From the NCBI GenBank assembly GCA_944320415.1, contig CALUHJ010000015.1, positions 49,495-113,494 on the forward strand: 64,000 nt of DNA, written 5' to 3'. The notes under the pieces were generated by a model. The model saw only the letters and a program-made list of their open reading frames with translations. It had not been told where the DNA came from and did no database searches. Both the position numbers and the translations under genes were made by a program. Below are positions 18,579 through 28,413 of this stretch, one piece after another. This DNA is from an uncultured Bacteroidales bacterium. Lineage in GTDB: Bacteria > Bacteroidota > Bacteroidia > Bacteroidales > P3. Numbering within the stretch: position 1 is the stretch's first letter; each line of letters starts with the position of its first letter.

Positions 18579-19328
18579 TTAAATGAATAAATCGGTTATG
18601 ATTAAATCGAATACCATTATCACTATGCTGCTCTGCACCACGGCTTTCGTGCTTTGGACACCCACTTCCACCGAACCGCCCTTGAGCGTGTAGCCTCTGT
18701 ACGAGGCTATTGTAGAGATTATTATGGCGTTGACAAAAGTCTTTACAATGGCAAACGTCATGTCTATGTTGGAATACTCAAGCCGCAATCCCTCTATATA
18801 GTCCGTCATGGTGAGTGTTCCCATCATCAAGGCACCTATTGCACCTCCACCTATGGCTATGAATATGCTGAAAATAATCAGCAGTGGAAAAAATATTACG
18901 GATGCGACTATTTTGGGCAATATGAGATATGACGGTGTGTTTACCCCCATAACCTCAAGGGCATCTATTTGTTCCGATATTCTTTGTGAACCAAGTTCCG
19001 AAGCTATGCGGGAGGCACATTTTCCGGCAAGTATGAGCGAAATGATGGTAGGAGAAAACTCCAGCATTATGGCCTTTCTCGATGCAAATCCGTAAATCCA
19101 TTTGGGATATATGGGATTTTCCAGGTTGGCCAGCAACTGTATAACGACCGCCGCCCCTACAAATATGGAGATTATGAACACTATGAGTATGGAGTCAAGT
19201 CCGAGAGCTTTCATTTCGAAAATGACTTTCCTTCTGAAAACATGCATGTTCTGAGGATGGCGGAATACTTCCTTCATCAACAAAATATAACTGCCTAATT
19301 CCTCAAAAAAACTCCTTATCTTTTTCAC
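18579..19328 (-). CDS. mlaE: ABC transporter permease, MlaE type
   Basis: A 249-residue inner-membrane permease with about six hydrophobic helices. The family phrase RIASELGSQRISEQIDALEVMGVN (given here in part: ASELGSQRISEQIDALEVMG) is diagnostic of MlaE. It pairs with the MlaF ATPase gene downstream and is 10 bases downstream of the Clp ATPase gene, all on the minus strand. In this class the permease moves phospholipids between inner and outer membranes. Confidence 0.9.
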   Translation of the reverse strand: MKKIRSFFEELGSYILLMKEVFRHPQNMHVFRRKVIFEMKALGLDSILIVFIISIFVGAAVVIQLLANLENPIYPKWIYGFASRKAIMLEFSPTIISLILAGKCASRIASELGSQRISEQIDALEVMGVNTPSYLILPKIVASVIFFPLLIIFSIFIAIGGGAIGALMMGTLTMTDYIEGLRLEYSNIDMTFAIVKTFVNAIIISTIASYRGYTLKGGSVEVGVQSTKAVVQSSIVIMVFDLIITDLFI

Positions 19329-19338
19329 CTCAAGCGGA

Positions 19339-21687
19339 TTATTTCAATTCTATTTTTATCTTTCCTTCTTTTTCCTCCCGTTCGACATCTACAAACAGAC
19401 GTTTTTCTTTTTCAGAACCGTTCAAAAGCAGAAAGTCGGATATCTCGTCTTCTATCAGTCTTTGTATTATCCTTTTGACAGGTCTTGCTCCATAATGCTC
19501 TTCGGAACAGTTCTTCAATATCAAATCCTTCACGTTTTTTGAAAATTCCACCTTGACGGATAAGTTCTCCAATCTTTCAGAAAATTTGTCCAGTTCCAGA
19601 CTTATAATTTTTGAAAGGATTTTGGAATCCAGTGAATTGAAGAATATTATATCATCTATTCTGTTCAGAAATTCAGGAGAGAAGGTTTTTTTCAAATCCT
19701 TTTCTATCACGCTGTTTTCAAGCGAGGAGTAACTGCCTTTGACTGCCGAGGTGGAAAAACCTACTCCTACACCGAAGTCGCTAAGCCTCCTGCTGCCCAC
19801 ATTGGAAGTCATTATGATTATGGTGTTCTTGAAGTTTATCTTCCTGCCCATGGAGTCGGTCAGCTGTCCCTCGTCCAGAATCTGAAGCAATATGTTGAAG
19901 ACATCCTCATGCGCCTTTTCTATTTCATCCAGAAGCACAACGGAATAGGGATGTGTCATGACGCCCGATGTCAACAGTCCCAAATCCTTGTATCCCACAT
20001 ATCCTGGAGGAGAGCCTATCAGTTTGGATACGCTGTGCTTTTCCATGTATTCGCTCATGTCCAGTCTGACAAGACTGTCCTCGTTTCCGAAAAGATATTT
20101 TGCCAGTTCCTTTGCCAACAGCGTCTTTCCGACACCGGTCGAACCCACAAACAAAAACGAACTTATCGGTCTGCCGGGGTCCTGAAGGCCTACGCGAGAA
20201 CGTTTTATGGCTTTCGACACCTTTTCCACGGCAACATCCTGACCTATGACTTTTTTGGACAATATCCCTTGCATGTTGAGCAACTTCTTCGCCTCGCTCT
20301 CGTTTATGCTTTCAATCTTGACACCGGTTATGGAGGAAACAACCTTTGCGATGTCTTCCACATCTATGTTTTCCGGTTTTTCCGACGGAATATCTCTCAA
20401 TGTGGATTCAAAATGTTTCTTTGCTCCGGCCTCATCCATCACATCTATCGCCTTGTCGGGAAGAAATCTGTTGTTGATGTAACGTTGCGTAAGATGTACG
20501 CAAGCCTTTATCGCTTCCGCAGAGTAAACAACGTTATGGTATTGCTCGTAACGCGATTTTATGTTTTCGAGAATCACCACGGCTTCCTCCTCCGTGTTCG
20601 GCTCTACAACGACATTCTGAAATCTTCTTGACAAAGCACCGTCAGTTTCTATGTATTGTCTGTACTCCTCCACGGTCGTAGCACCTATACACTGAATCTC
20701 TCCCCTTGCAAGGGCGGGCTTCAGTATGTTTGCCGCATCCAGGCTGTCTTTTGTATTGCCGGCTCCTACCAATGTGTGTATCTCGTCTATGAATACTATG
20801 ATGTTCTTTCTCTCCTTGAGGGTCGAGATTATGTTGGTTATTCTTTCCTCAAATTCCCCTCTGTACCTTGTGCCGGCAACCAACAATGCCAAATCCAAAG
20901 AGTATATTGTCTTGTCCTTCAACAGCTTTGAAACCTTGTCGTTCTCATCGATTATCCTCATCGCCAAACCTTCGACAATGCTGCTCTTGCCAACACCCGC
21001 TTCACCTATCAGTATGGGATTGTTCTTCTTCTTTCTGCCGAGTATCTGACATATTCTGTTTATTTCATTTTCCCTTCCTATCGCAGGCTCCAACAATCCT
21101 TCTTTGGCCGCTTTTGACAAATCTCTGCCGTATTGCTCCAGAAAATTGGACGATTCGGATATTACCTCAAACGATTTGGCCGTCTTCATCCCGCTTTCAC
21201 CGCTTCTTACATAACCGAAACCGTTTGAATTGTCATCTGTCCTGGTCTCACTGTTGTTTTTGAGCAACTTGTAAATGTCTTCCTGATATATTCCGTTGCT
21301 CGTAAGGAGATTGTATATGAAAGTGCCTTGATAGAAAAGCATTGCCGCCAGAAAATGCATTGTGCCGACGTTCCTGTAATTCGTCTTTATGGATTGTATG
21401 TTCGCTATCTTTATTATCCTGTCGGCCGACGGTGCGATGGGAATGCTGTCCGAAGAGGAAAGGGTCTCTTCCGCCTCGCTTTCGGAAACAATATGTTTTT
21501 CCAGTTCCTTTTTCAATACATCGGTATCACAGCGTGAACTTATGTGCAGCGTGGCGGAACATTGTCTTGTCCTCAACATAGATATGAGTATGTGTTCAGC
21601 ACAAACACAAGTGCTTCTCAACCGTTCAGCCTCTCCATAGCTGTTTTTCAAAACCTCCTGAGCGTTTTTCGTAAATTTAAAATCCAT
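19339..21687 (-). CDS. clpC: Clp protease ATPase subunit, ClpC-like without the middle domain
   Basis: A 782-residue AAA+ unfoldase that should feed substrates to ClpP. The N-domain (1-145) is ClpC-like; the first AAA domain has GEAGVGKSS and VFIDEIHTL, the second GSTGVGKTLLAKEL and VVLLDEIEKAH. A VGF tripeptide (GVGVGF) matches the ClpP-docking loop. Unlike usual ClpC, the coiled-coil UVR middle domain after DEAGAKKHFES is missing: the chain passes within about 20 residues to VEDIAKVVSSITGV. The ATG at 21687 is preferred over an in-frame start at 21729, since a -7 box (21717-21724) lies between them. Confidence 0.9.
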   Translation of the reverse strand: MDFKFTKNAQEVLKNSYGEAERLRSTCVCAEHILISMLRTRQCSATLHISSRCDTDVLKKELEKHIVSESEAEETLSSSDSIPIAPSADRIIKIANIQSIKTNYRNVGTMHFLAAMLFYQGTFIYNLLTSNGIYQEDIYKLLKNNSETRTDDNSNGFGYVRSGESGMKTAKSFEVISESSNFLEQYGRDLSKAAKEGLLEPAIGRENEINRICQILGRKKKNNPILIGEAGVGKSSIVEGLAMRIIDENDKVSKLLKDKTIYSLDLALLVAGTRYRGEFEERITNIISTLKERKNIIVFIDEIHTLVGAGNTKDSLDAANILKPALARGEIQCIGATTVEEYRQYIETDGALSRRFQNVVVEPNTEEEAVVILENIKSRYEQYHNVVYSAEAIKACVHLTQRYINNRFLPDKAIDVMDEAGAKKHFESTLRDIPSEKPENIDVEDIAKVVSSITGVKIESINESEAKKLLNMQGILSKKVIGQDVAVEKVSKAIKRSRVGLQDPGRPISSFLFVGSTGVGKTLLAKELAKYLFGNEDSLVRLDMSEYMEKHSVSKLIGSPPGYVGYKDLGLLTSGVMTHPYSVVLLDEIEKAHEDVFNILLQILDEGQLTDSMGRKINFKNTIIIMTSNVGSRRLSDFGVGVGFSTSAVKGSYSSLENSVIEKDLKKTFSPEFLNRIDDIIFFNSLDSKILSKIISLELDKFSERLENLSVKVEFSKNVKDLILKNCSEEHYGARPVKRIIQRLIEDEISDFLLLNGSEKEKRLFVDVEREEKEGKIKIELK

Positions 21688-21716
21688 GACCAGTCCTTTC
21701 AAACACAATCCGACAG

Positions 21717-21724
21717 CAAAGGTA
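21717..21724 (-). promoter_or_regulatory. -7 box of the clpC-mlaEF operon
   Basis: Reverse complement reads TACCTTTG, 30 bases before the ATG at 21687. No clear TTTG is seen 19 bases upstream, so this is a half-supported promoter. Confidence 0.45.
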
Positions 21725-21804
21725 AGCAATAATACGGAACTGAAACCTATATCCCAGTATTGATTTCAACAACTCCGTGTTAATCGGCAAGAACATCGGA
21801 ATCT

Positions 21805-22458
21805 TCAGTCCAGAAATGTTTTCAGCTCCTTTATTATGTTGTTTCCTCCTTCGAAGATTTGCGAGATGTTTTCCGCAACCATGTAGGCAGGAGTCGTCAG
21901 TATTTTGTGCTTTCTGTCAACAACCACCTCCGTAGCCCCTGATTTTATGTGTCTGGCTCCCAGTTTCTCCGCAACTTTCGAGGCTTCGCATTCCTTTCCG
22001 AAGGTTAGGCATATTCCGTTTTTGCCCAATACCTTTGCCAGAATGACAGGTGCTATGCATATTGCGGCTATCGGTTTGTGCAGTTCATATGTACGTTCTA
22101 TCGCTTTTCTTATCTCCACGTTCACCTCCATATCCTCTCCCTTTGTTCCGAAGTCACTCAGGTTCAATGCCGCACCCATGCCTCCGGGAAATACCAGAGC
22201 ATCGAAGTCTTCGACCTTGTAAAGGTTCAGGGCCTTTACCTGTCCTCTTACCATGCGGGCCGATTCTGTCAGAACGTTGCGTTCCTCTTTTGTTTTCAGA
22301 CCCGAAAGGTAGTCAACGGCCTCAAAATTCATTTCCGGTGCAAAACAGACGTATTGCATCCCCATTCTGTTTATCGCCAAAAGCACGGACATAGTTTCCT
22401 GTATTTCACTTCCGTCCCTGTTTCCGCATCCCGATAAAATGACTGCTATTTTTTTCAT
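21805..22458 (-). CDS. elbB: Isoprenoid biosynthesis glyoxalase ElbB (DJ-1/PfpI superfamily)
   Basis: A 217-residue member of the DJ-1/PfpI fold. The start MKKIAVILSGCGNRDGSEIQ and the phrases ALVFPGGMGAALNLSDFG and PIAAICIAPVIL (nucleophilic Cys in a tight turn) match the ElbB group, called an isoprenoid-biosynthesis protein with glyoxalase activity. The ATG at 22458 aligns with family starts; one at 22467 adds three residues. Monocistronic by position. Confidence 0.88.
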   Translation of the reverse strand: MKKIAVILSGCGNRDGSEIQETMSVLLAINRMGMQYVCFAPEMNFEAVDYLSGLKTKEERNVLTESARMVRGQVKALNLYKVEDFDALVFPGGMGAALNLSDFGTKGEDMEVNVEIRKAIERTYELHKPIAAICIAPVILAKVLGKNGICLTFGKECEASKVAEKLGARHIKSGATEVVVDRKHKILTTPAYMVAENISQIFEGGNNIIKELKTFLD

Positions 22459-22580
22459 ATCGCGCAAGTTATTGATTGGTGTGTTTCTTCAGTCTGCGAA
22501 GATAATGTTTTTTCCTGTTTTGACGCAATTTCAAGGCATGAAAAATGAAACGGGAAAAGGACGAATTCTTTCTTTGTTTC

Positions 22581-22623
22581 AAAAAAATCTTTTCTGAATT
22601 CAATTTTTTCTTTTCAGAAAAGG
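22581..22623 (+). repeat. Dispersed intergenic repeat, copy R2
   Basis: CTTTTCTGAA (22589-22598) and TTCAGAAAAG (22613-22622) form a perfect 10-bp inverted repeat around a T-rich 14-base loop. The same inverted repeat, with the same loop length, occurs in copy R4. It ends 37 bases before the -33 box of the manC-like gene. Confidence 0.65.
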
Positions 22624-22659
22624 CCGAAGCCCTGCAAAGTGTGAATTTGATGCATTTAT

Positions 22660-22690
22660 TTTGTCGGCTGTCAAATAATGAGTACCTTTG
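22660..22690 (+). promoter_or_regulatory. Promoter of the manC-like gene
   Basis: TTTG (22660-22663), 19-base spacer, TACCTTTG (22683-22690): a perfect Bacteroidota promoter. It overlaps the upstream in-frame ATG at 22678 and therefore fixes the real start at 22714. Confidence 0.8.
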
Positions 22691-22713
22691 TAAATTCTAA
22701 CGGAGGGAATGAA

Positions 22714-23811
22714 ATGAGTTTGAACAAGGACAACTATTGCATAATAATGGCCGGCGGAATAGGAAGCCGTTTCTGGCCTGTGAGCAAGACAAAGAAACCC
22801 AAGCAGTTCATAGATGTTTTGGGTACGGGGGAATCTTTGTTGCAGACGACTTACAGACGTTTTGAAAGGCTTTGCCCCAAGGAGAACATATACATAGTTA
22901 CCAACAAACAGTACAGGGATATAGTATTTGAACAATTGGATGGAATAGACGGGGAATGTGTACTGTTGGAGCCTATAAGGAGGAATACCGCGCCTTGTGT
23001 CGCTTATGCCAATTTCAAGATAAGGCGGAAGAATCCTGATGCGAAGATAGTCGTTGCCGCTTCGGATCATCTCATAACGGATGAGGATGAGTTCATATCC
23101 ACACTGGAAAAGGCTTTTGCGGCGGTTGAGAAGGATGATGTCCTGATAACGCTTGGAATAAAGCCCACTTTTCCAAATACGGGTTTCGGTTACATACAGT
23201 ATGTTGACAACGGACAGTCCGGTATGGACGAGGATGTCAAGAAGGTCAAGCTTTTTACCGAGAAGCCGGAGTACAGCATGGCGGTGCAGTTTGTAAAGAG
23301 CGGGGATTTTCTTTGGAATGCCGGCATTTTTGTTTGGTCTCTGCGTTCGATAGACAGGGCGATGCGGGAGTTTTTGCCCGATGTTTATGAGATTTTCGCA
23401 AAAGGGGAGGGCGTATACAATACCGATGCCGAGGAGGCTTTCATAGAAGAGGCTTATTCCGCATGTCCTTCCATATCGATAGACTACGGCGTGATGGAAA
23501 AGGCATCCAATGTTTACGTCATTCCTTCCGGATTCGGCTGGAACGACATAGGAACGTGGGCTGCTCTGTATTCGGTGCGGAAAAAGGACGCTGAGGGCAA
23601 TGCCGTTGTGGGTCGCAACGTTCTGACCTACGATACCAGGGATTGTCTGATAGACATGCCTAAGGACAAACTGGTGGTGTTGCAGGGGTTGGAGGATTTC
23701 ATAATTGTGGAATCGGACAACATACTGATGATTTGCCGCAAGGGCGAAGAACAGAGAATAAAGGAATTCGTGACAGATGTAGAGATAGAAAAGGGAACAG
23801 AATATTTATAA
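22714..23811 (+). CDS. manC: Mannose-1-phosphate guanylyltransferase
   Basis: It makes GDP-mannose from GTP and mannose-1-phosphate, a precursor for surface glycans. The 365-residue chain has the ManC signature [20 protein letters not shown], then [27 protein letters not shown] and [10 protein letters not shown]. It lacks the C-terminal isomerase domain of bifunctional enzymes. Its promoter sits within 35 bases. The next gene, asnS, is 16 bases downstream, so it may be co-transcribed. Confidence 0.92.
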   Translation: MSLNKDNYCIIMAGGIGSRFWPVSKTKKPKQFIDVLGTGESLLQTTYRRFERLCPKENIYIVTNKQYRDIVFEQLDGIDGECVLLEPIRRNTAPCVAYANFKIRRKNPDAKIVVAASDHLITDEDEFISTLEKAFAAVEKDDVLITLGIKPTFPNTGFGYIQYVDNGQSGMDEDVKKVKLFTEKPEYSMAVQFVKSGDFLWNAGIFVWSLRSIDRAMREFLPDVYEIFAKGEGVYNTDAEEAFIEEAYSACPSISIDYGVMEKASNVYVIPSGFGWNDIGTWAALYSVRKKDAEGNAVVGRNVLTYDTRDCLIDMPKDKLVVLQGLEDFIIVESDNILMICRKGEEQRIKEFVTDVEIEKGTEYL

Positions 23812-23827
23812 AAACAGTGAAGGAAAA

Positions 23828-25234
23828 ATGGAAAAGATAAAAAGAACGGAGATAGTGGATTTGTTCAAACCTTGCGCAAAGGAGTTGATAGGAAAGGATG
23901 TTTGCGTAAAGGCTTGGGTGAGGACCAAGAGGGGAAACAAGAATGTTGCGTTTTTGGCTTTGAATGACGGAAGTACCATAAAAAACATACAGATAGTCGT
24001 AGAGATAGGTTCTTTTGACGAAGATGTCCTTAGACGCATCACAACGGGAGCATGCGTAAGGGTAGAGGGTCTGTTGGTAGAGTCCATGGGCAAGGGACAG
24101 AGTGTGGAGATACAGGCAAGGACGATTGAGATTTACGGAGAGGCCGACACGGAAACATATCCTTTGCAGAAGAAAGGTCACACTTTGGAGTTCTTGAGGG
24201 AAATAGCCCATCTGAGACCGAGAACCAATACCTTTTCGGCTGTTTTCCGCATACGTCATGCAATGGCTTATGCCATACACAAGTACTTTAACGACAATGG
24301 ATTCTTCTATTGGCATTCTCCATTGATAACTGCGTCTGACTGTGAGGGGGCAGGTGAGATGTTTCAGGTGACAACGCTTGACATGGAGCAGTTGCCGAGA
24401 AATGAAGAGGGAAAGGTGGATTATACGCAGGACTTTTACGGCAAGAGGACGTCGCTTACCGTTTCCGGACAGTTGGAGGGTGAACTTGGCGCGATGAGTC
24501 TGGGCAAGATATACACTTTCGGACCTACCTTCAGGGCGGAGAATTCCAACACTCCGAGACACTTGTCGGAGTTCTGGATGATTGAGCCCGAGATGGCCTT
24601 TTACGAGATAGAGGATAACATGGATCTTGCGGAGGATTTCATAAAGTACCTTATCCGTTATGCACTGGAGAACTGTCAGGACGACCTTGAGTTCCTTCAG
24701 TCCATGTATGACAAGAATCTTACGGACAGGTTGCGTTTTGTATTGGACAACAGTTTCGTACGATTGACATATACCGAGGCGATAGACATACTTTCGGCAT
24801 CCGGACACAAGTTCGAGTTCCCTGTTCATTGGGGAGTGGATTTGCAGAGCGAGCACGAAAGGTTTCTTGTTGAGCATCATTTCAAGTCGCCTGTAATATT
24901 GACGGACTATCCAAAGGAGATAAAGGCCTTTTACATGAAACAGAACGATGACGGCAAGACTGTCAGGGGTATGGATGTTCTTTTCCCTCTCATCGGAGAG
25001 ATAATAGGTGGTTCGCAAAGGGAGGAGAATATGGAAAAACTTGTATCGAGGATGAAGGAAGTAGGCATAAATCCTAAGGATATGGACTGGTATTTGGATA
25101 CACGTCGTTTTGGTTCGGCGCCTCATTCTGGCTTTGGACTGGGGTTTGAACGTCTGTTGCTGTTTGTCACGGGTATGAGCAACATAAGGGATGTAATACC
25201 GTTCCCACGTTATCCTAAAAACGCTAACTATTAA
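23828..25234 (+). CDS. asnS: Asparaginyl-tRNA synthetase
   Basis: A class II aminoacyl-tRNA synthetase charging tRNA-Asn. The N-terminal OB-fold anticodon-binding domain spans about 15-110. Class II motif 2 ([20 protein letters not shown]) is near residue 240 and motif 3 ([16 protein letters not shown], then RDVIPFPR) closes the protein. AsnS rather than AspRS is indicated by the overall spacing and the [10 protein letters not shown] context. The length of 468 is normal. rpoN begins 2 bases after its stop. Confidence 0.96.
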   Translation: MEKIKRTEIVDLFKPCAKELIGKDVCVKAWVRTKRGNKNVAFLALNDGSTIKNIQIVVEIGSFDEDVLRRITTGACVRVEGLLVESMGKGQSVEIQARTIEIYGEADTETYPLQKKGHTLEFLREIAHLRPRTNTFSAVFRIRHAMAYAIHKYFNDNGFFYWHSPLITASDCEGAGEMFQVTTLDMEQLPRNEEGKVDYTQDFYGKRTSLTVSGQLEGELGAMSLGKIYTFGPTFRAENSNTPRHLSEFWMIEPEMAFYEIEDNMDLAEDFIKYLIRYALENCQDDLEFLQSMYDKNLTDRLRFVLDNSFVRLTYTEAIDILSASGHKFEFPVHWGVDLQSEHERFLVEHHFKSPVILTDYPKEIKAFYMKQNDDGKTVRGMDVLFPLIGEIIGGSQREENMEKLVSRMKEVGINPKDMDWYLDTRRFGSAPHSGFGLGFERLLLFVTGMSNIRDVIPFPRYPKNANY

Positions 25235-25236
25235 AA

Positions 25237-26673
25237 GTGGATAAGGCGAGGCAAAAACTGAAACAGGTTCAAAGGCAGAGGTTGAGTCCGGTGCAGAGAT
25301 TGTGCGGACAGCTTCTGGAGATACCCTTGCAGGATTTGGATCTGAGGATAGCCAAGGAGCAGGAAAGCAATCCTTATCTTGAAAGTGAGAATTCCGAAGA
25401 GGAGGGTGAATCTGCAATTGTTTCCATGGATTCTGCGCAGGAACAGTTGCAGAGAGAGAAGGAGGAATACACTAATTACTGGTTTGAGGACAGTTCGGAT
25501 TTTGGCAACGGGTCTTTGCCCGAACAGACAAGGGATGTCGGATACAATACTCCCAATCAGGAGAGTTTTACGGATGACCTGCTCAATCAGCTTTCGTTAA
25601 GTCGGATAAGCGATTTGGAACTTGAAATAGGCAGGGAAATCATAGGCAATCTTGATGATAGGGGCTATTTGACAAGAAGCGAGGAGGCCATAGTTGATGA
25701 TTTTTATTTGAATAGAAACATTGATGTCACCCAGGCTCAGGTTCATAAGGTCCTTCAGTTGATTCAGAGTTTCGAACCTGCGGGTATTGCCGCAAGAGAT
25801 ACGAGGGAGTGTCTGTTGTTGCAACTTGAAAGAAAACAGAACAAGGATGCGAACCAGTTGTTGGCCGAAAGGCTTGTAGAGAAATACTGGGAGCAGATAA
25901 CCAGGTTCCAGTTCGATTCCCTGATGCGCAAGTTGGGTTGTACCAAGGAGGAGTTCATGGGGGCGATGAACGAAATAAGCAAGTTGAACGTAGAGCCGGC
26001 TTATTCGGAAAGTATTTATACGAGCAGGTTGAGCATTGTTCCTGATTTTATAGTTTGGAACAATGGCGGGAACATAGAGTTTCAGCTGAACAGGAGTTTC
26101 AACAGACGTTTGCGTGTCAGTGCCGAAGGTGAGAGGATGTTGAAGGAGTTTGAGGGAAAGCAGAACAGGGATGAGAAGACCATAGGTTTTTTGAAGGAAA
26201 AAATAGAAAGCGCAAAAATTTTCATAGAGGCTTTCAACCGCAGGGAGGAAACGCTGTACAAGATAATGAAAGCGATAATAAGCTATCAGAACGAATATTT
26301 TCAACAGGGGGATTTGCGGAAATTGAAGCCTATGAAATATGAGGACATAAGGCGTTTGACCGGTTTTGGAGAGTCAACGGTTTCGAGGATGGCAAATGAG
26401 AAATATGCCCAGACTCATTTCGGTACGTTCAGATTGAAGGATTTTTTTTCCAATTCGGTAAAAGTGTCGGATTCGGAAGAGGTTTCATCTGATGCGATTC
26501 GTTCCGTGCTTGAGGAGATAATAGAGCAGGAGGATAAAAACAAACCTTTGACTGATCAGGAGCTTGCGGTCGCTTTGGCAGAAAAAGGATACAATATTTC
26601 AAGGCGGACAGTGGCGAAATACAGGGACAGACTTGATATACCCACTGCAAGTTTGAGGAAAAGAATGTTTTGA
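25237..26673 (+). CDS. rpoN: RNA polymerase sigma-54 factor
   Basis: A 478-residue alternative sigma factor that needs AAA+ activators. The N-terminal Gln/Leu-rich activator region (LSPVQRLCGQLLEIPLQDLD) is followed by the acidic region II, the core-binding domain (NLDDRGYLT, FEPAGIAARD) and the C-terminal RpoN box region SRRTVAKYRDRLDIP at the end. The start codon is GTG at 25237, 2 bases after asnS, so expression probably depends on read-through from asnS. No sigma-54 activator is encoded in this window. Confidence 0.95.
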   Translation: MDKARQKLKQVQRQRLSPVQRLCGQLLEIPLQDLDLRIAKEQESNPYLESENSEEEGESAIVSMDSAQEQLQREKEEYTNYWFEDSSDFGNGSLPEQTRDVGYNTPNQESFTDDLLNQLSLSRISDLELEIGREIIGNLDDRGYLTRSEEAIVDDFYLNRNIDVTQAQVHKVLQLIQSFEPAGIAARDTRECLLLQLERKQNKDANQLLAERLVEKYWEQITRFQFDSLMRKLGCTKEEFMGAMNEISKLNVEPAYSESIYTSRLSIVPDFIVWNNGGNIEFQLNRSFNRRLRVSAEGERMLKEFEGKQNRDEKTIGFLKEKIESAKIFIEAFNRREETLYKIMKAIISYQNEYFQQGDLRKLKPMKYEDIRRLTGFGESTVSRMANEKYAQTHFGTFRLKDFFSNSVKVSDSEEVSSDAIRSVLEEIIEQEDKNKPLTDQELAVALAEKGYNISRRTVAKYRDRLDIPTASLRKRMF

Positions 26674-26679
26674 TATTGA

Positions 26680-27297
26680 ATGATGGAACGTAGATTTGCT
26701 AAACTTTTTTCCGTTGTTTTTCATCCGCTTTTGCTTGTCACCTACGGCATACTGTCTTTGAATGCCTTTACGAGAGATGTGCCGCAATTGTTTGCCGTAT
26801 ATGTTGACACTCAGATGGTGTTGCTGTTTTTTCTCTTTAGTTTTGTCATTCCTGCAACGGCCATTTATTTGCTGTACAGGTTTAAAAGGGTGAAGGATTT
26901 GTCCCTTTCCAATCGCAAGGATCGTTATTTCCCGTATTTCATTGCTCTTTTCTGTTCGTTTTTCTTGTTTTTCATATACGAAAAATACATAATCATAAGT
27001 TGGTATTACAGGTTCTTTTTTAATATTTACTGGTTTTCGCTGGCTGTTGCCCTGTATAGCAACTTTATTTTAAAGGTAAGTTCACACGCTTTGGGAATGG
27101 GGGCAGTCACCGGTTTTGTTCTGATAACCAACATTTATACATTGTCGGCATATTTTTGGGTTTTCGTTTTGTGCGTATTGATTTCGGGTTTTGTATGTTC
27201 GGCACGGCTGGTATTGGGAGCGCATACGGCAAAGGAAGTCGGCACAGGTTATGCCTTGGGTTTTGCAACGGCTTTTGTCGTTTGCTTTTTGTTTTAG
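26680..27297 (+). CDS. Membrane protein, PAP2-like
   Basis: A 205-residue protein with about six membrane helices. The stretches KVSSHALGMGAV and SARLVLGAHTAKEVGTGYALG resemble the second and third motifs of PAP2 lipid phosphatases (PSGH and SRxxxxxHxxxD), but the final Asp is Glu here and the first motif is weak, so catalysis is uncertain. The gene lies 6 bases after rpoN and just before the M23 peptidase, a position suggesting an envelope role. A second ATG at 26683 is equally possible. Confidence 0.65.
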   Translation: MMERRFAKLFSVVFHPLLLVTYGILSLNAFTRDVPQLFAVYVDTQMVLLFFLFSFVIPATAIYLLYRFKRVKDLSLSNRKDRYFPYFIALFCSFFLFFIYEKYIIISWYYRFFFNIYWFSLAVALYSNFILKVSSHALGMGAVTGFVLITNIYTLSAYFWVFVLCVLISGFVCSARLVLGAHTAKEVGTGYALGFATAFVVCFLF

Positions 27298-27312
27298 ATT
27301 TGTTTGTGGATA

Positions 27313-28413
27313 ATGGACATAAAAAAAGAGTTTATTGCTTTATTGTTGATTCTTGCAAATGTCTTTTCGCTAAAAGGTCAGTCGGATGACGATACCCGTT
27401 CTGCGGCGAGACGTTTTGCGGATTCGATGTATTATGCCCATACGGTAAAGCCAAAAGAGGAAAAGGCCAAACTTGATGTCGAGGTTGCAAAAAAGGCAAA
27501 AAGCAAAATTTCTCCTATATATATATCCGACAAAAAGGAAATACCGGCCTCGACTCTTTATCAGAGCACATGGTATAACGAAAGGGTTAAAATACCTCAC
27601 TTTTCCTTTTCGGATGTTCCTGACGAAATAGTTCTCAGATTGATAAATGAACGCAAAGGACAGAAGTTTTGCTTTCCAATAAAGAACGTCAAGACCTCTT
27701 CATACGGTTGGAGATGGGGACGTCCCCACACTGGAATAGACCTTGCCCTGAAAACGGGAGACTCCATTTATGCAGCCTTTGACGGGGTTGTACGTTTGTC
27801 AAAATACAACGGAGGTTACGGCAACTGCGTAGTTATAAGGCATTACAACAGTTTGGAGACTCTTTACGGTCATTTGTCCAAGCTGTTGGTTAAAGTTGGA
27901 CAGAAAGTCAAGGCCGGAGACGTTATAGGACTTGGAGGCAGTACAGGCCACTCTACAGGTCCGCATCTGCATTTTGAATGCAGGCTTATGTATGCCTGTT
28001 TCGACCCTGAATGGATATTCGATTTGGAAACATTCAGCATAAAGACCTCTTTTGTGCGTATAGACAAAAGTTATTTCGGAGTGGAATCCTCCGAAAAGAA
28101 AGCCAATAAGAAGAGTGCCAAGTCCAGATTGTCGAAAGTGGACGTGTTTTTCGAAGACAGACCATACGTAAAGACCTCTTCCATTCTTGCCAAGGAAAGA
28201 AAACTTATAAAGGAAGGGAAGAAGCCGCAGTATATGACATTCAACAGCTCGTCTCAAGGCAAAAATGCCAATTATGTTTACATTGTAGCCCAGAAAGGCG
28301 ACAGATTGAAAGACATTGCCAAGCGTTACGGCATATCGTTTGATAATATAAAGAGGATGAATCCTGAAGTTGGAAACAAAATAACGGAAAAAACAAAAAT
28401 AAGAATAAAATAA
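27313..28413 (+). CDS. Exported M23 (LytM) metallopeptidase with C-terminal LysM
   Basis: A 366-residue murein hydrolase-like protein. A signal peptide ends near SLKGQ. The M23 domain (about 110-240) has the zinc ligands in GRPHTGIDLA (HxxxD) and GPHLHFE (HxH). A LysM peptidoglycan-binding repeat lies at the C-terminus (YIVAQKGDRLKDIAKRYGI). ATG 27313 is chosen over an in-frame TTG at 27304. It is likely a cell-wall endopeptidase or a divisome activator. The stop overlaps the ribH start (TAATG). Confidence 0.92.
   Translation: MDIKKEFIALLLILANVFSLKGQSDDDTRSAARRFADSMYYAHTVKPKEEKAKLDVEVAKKAKSKISPIYISDKKEIPASTLYQSTWYNERVKIPHFSFSDVPDEIVLRLINERKGQKFCFPIKNVKTSSYGWRWGRPHTGIDLALKTGDSIYAAFDGVVRLSKYNGGYGNCVVIRHYNSLETLYGHLSKLLVKVGQKVKAGDVIGLGGSTGHSTGPHLHFECRLMYACFDPEWIFDLETFSIKTSFVRIDKSYFGVESSEKKANKKSAKSRLSKVDVFFEDRPYVKTSSILAKERKLIKEGKKPQYMTFNSSSQGKNANYVYIVAQKGDRLKDIAKRYGISFDNIKRMNPEVGNKITEKTKIRIK

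Noticed and set aside
23699..25417. 572-codon open frame on the minus strand opposite asnS
   Set aside because: It mirrors the codon pattern of asnS and rpoN and its protein has no recognisable domain; a shadow of the coding strand.
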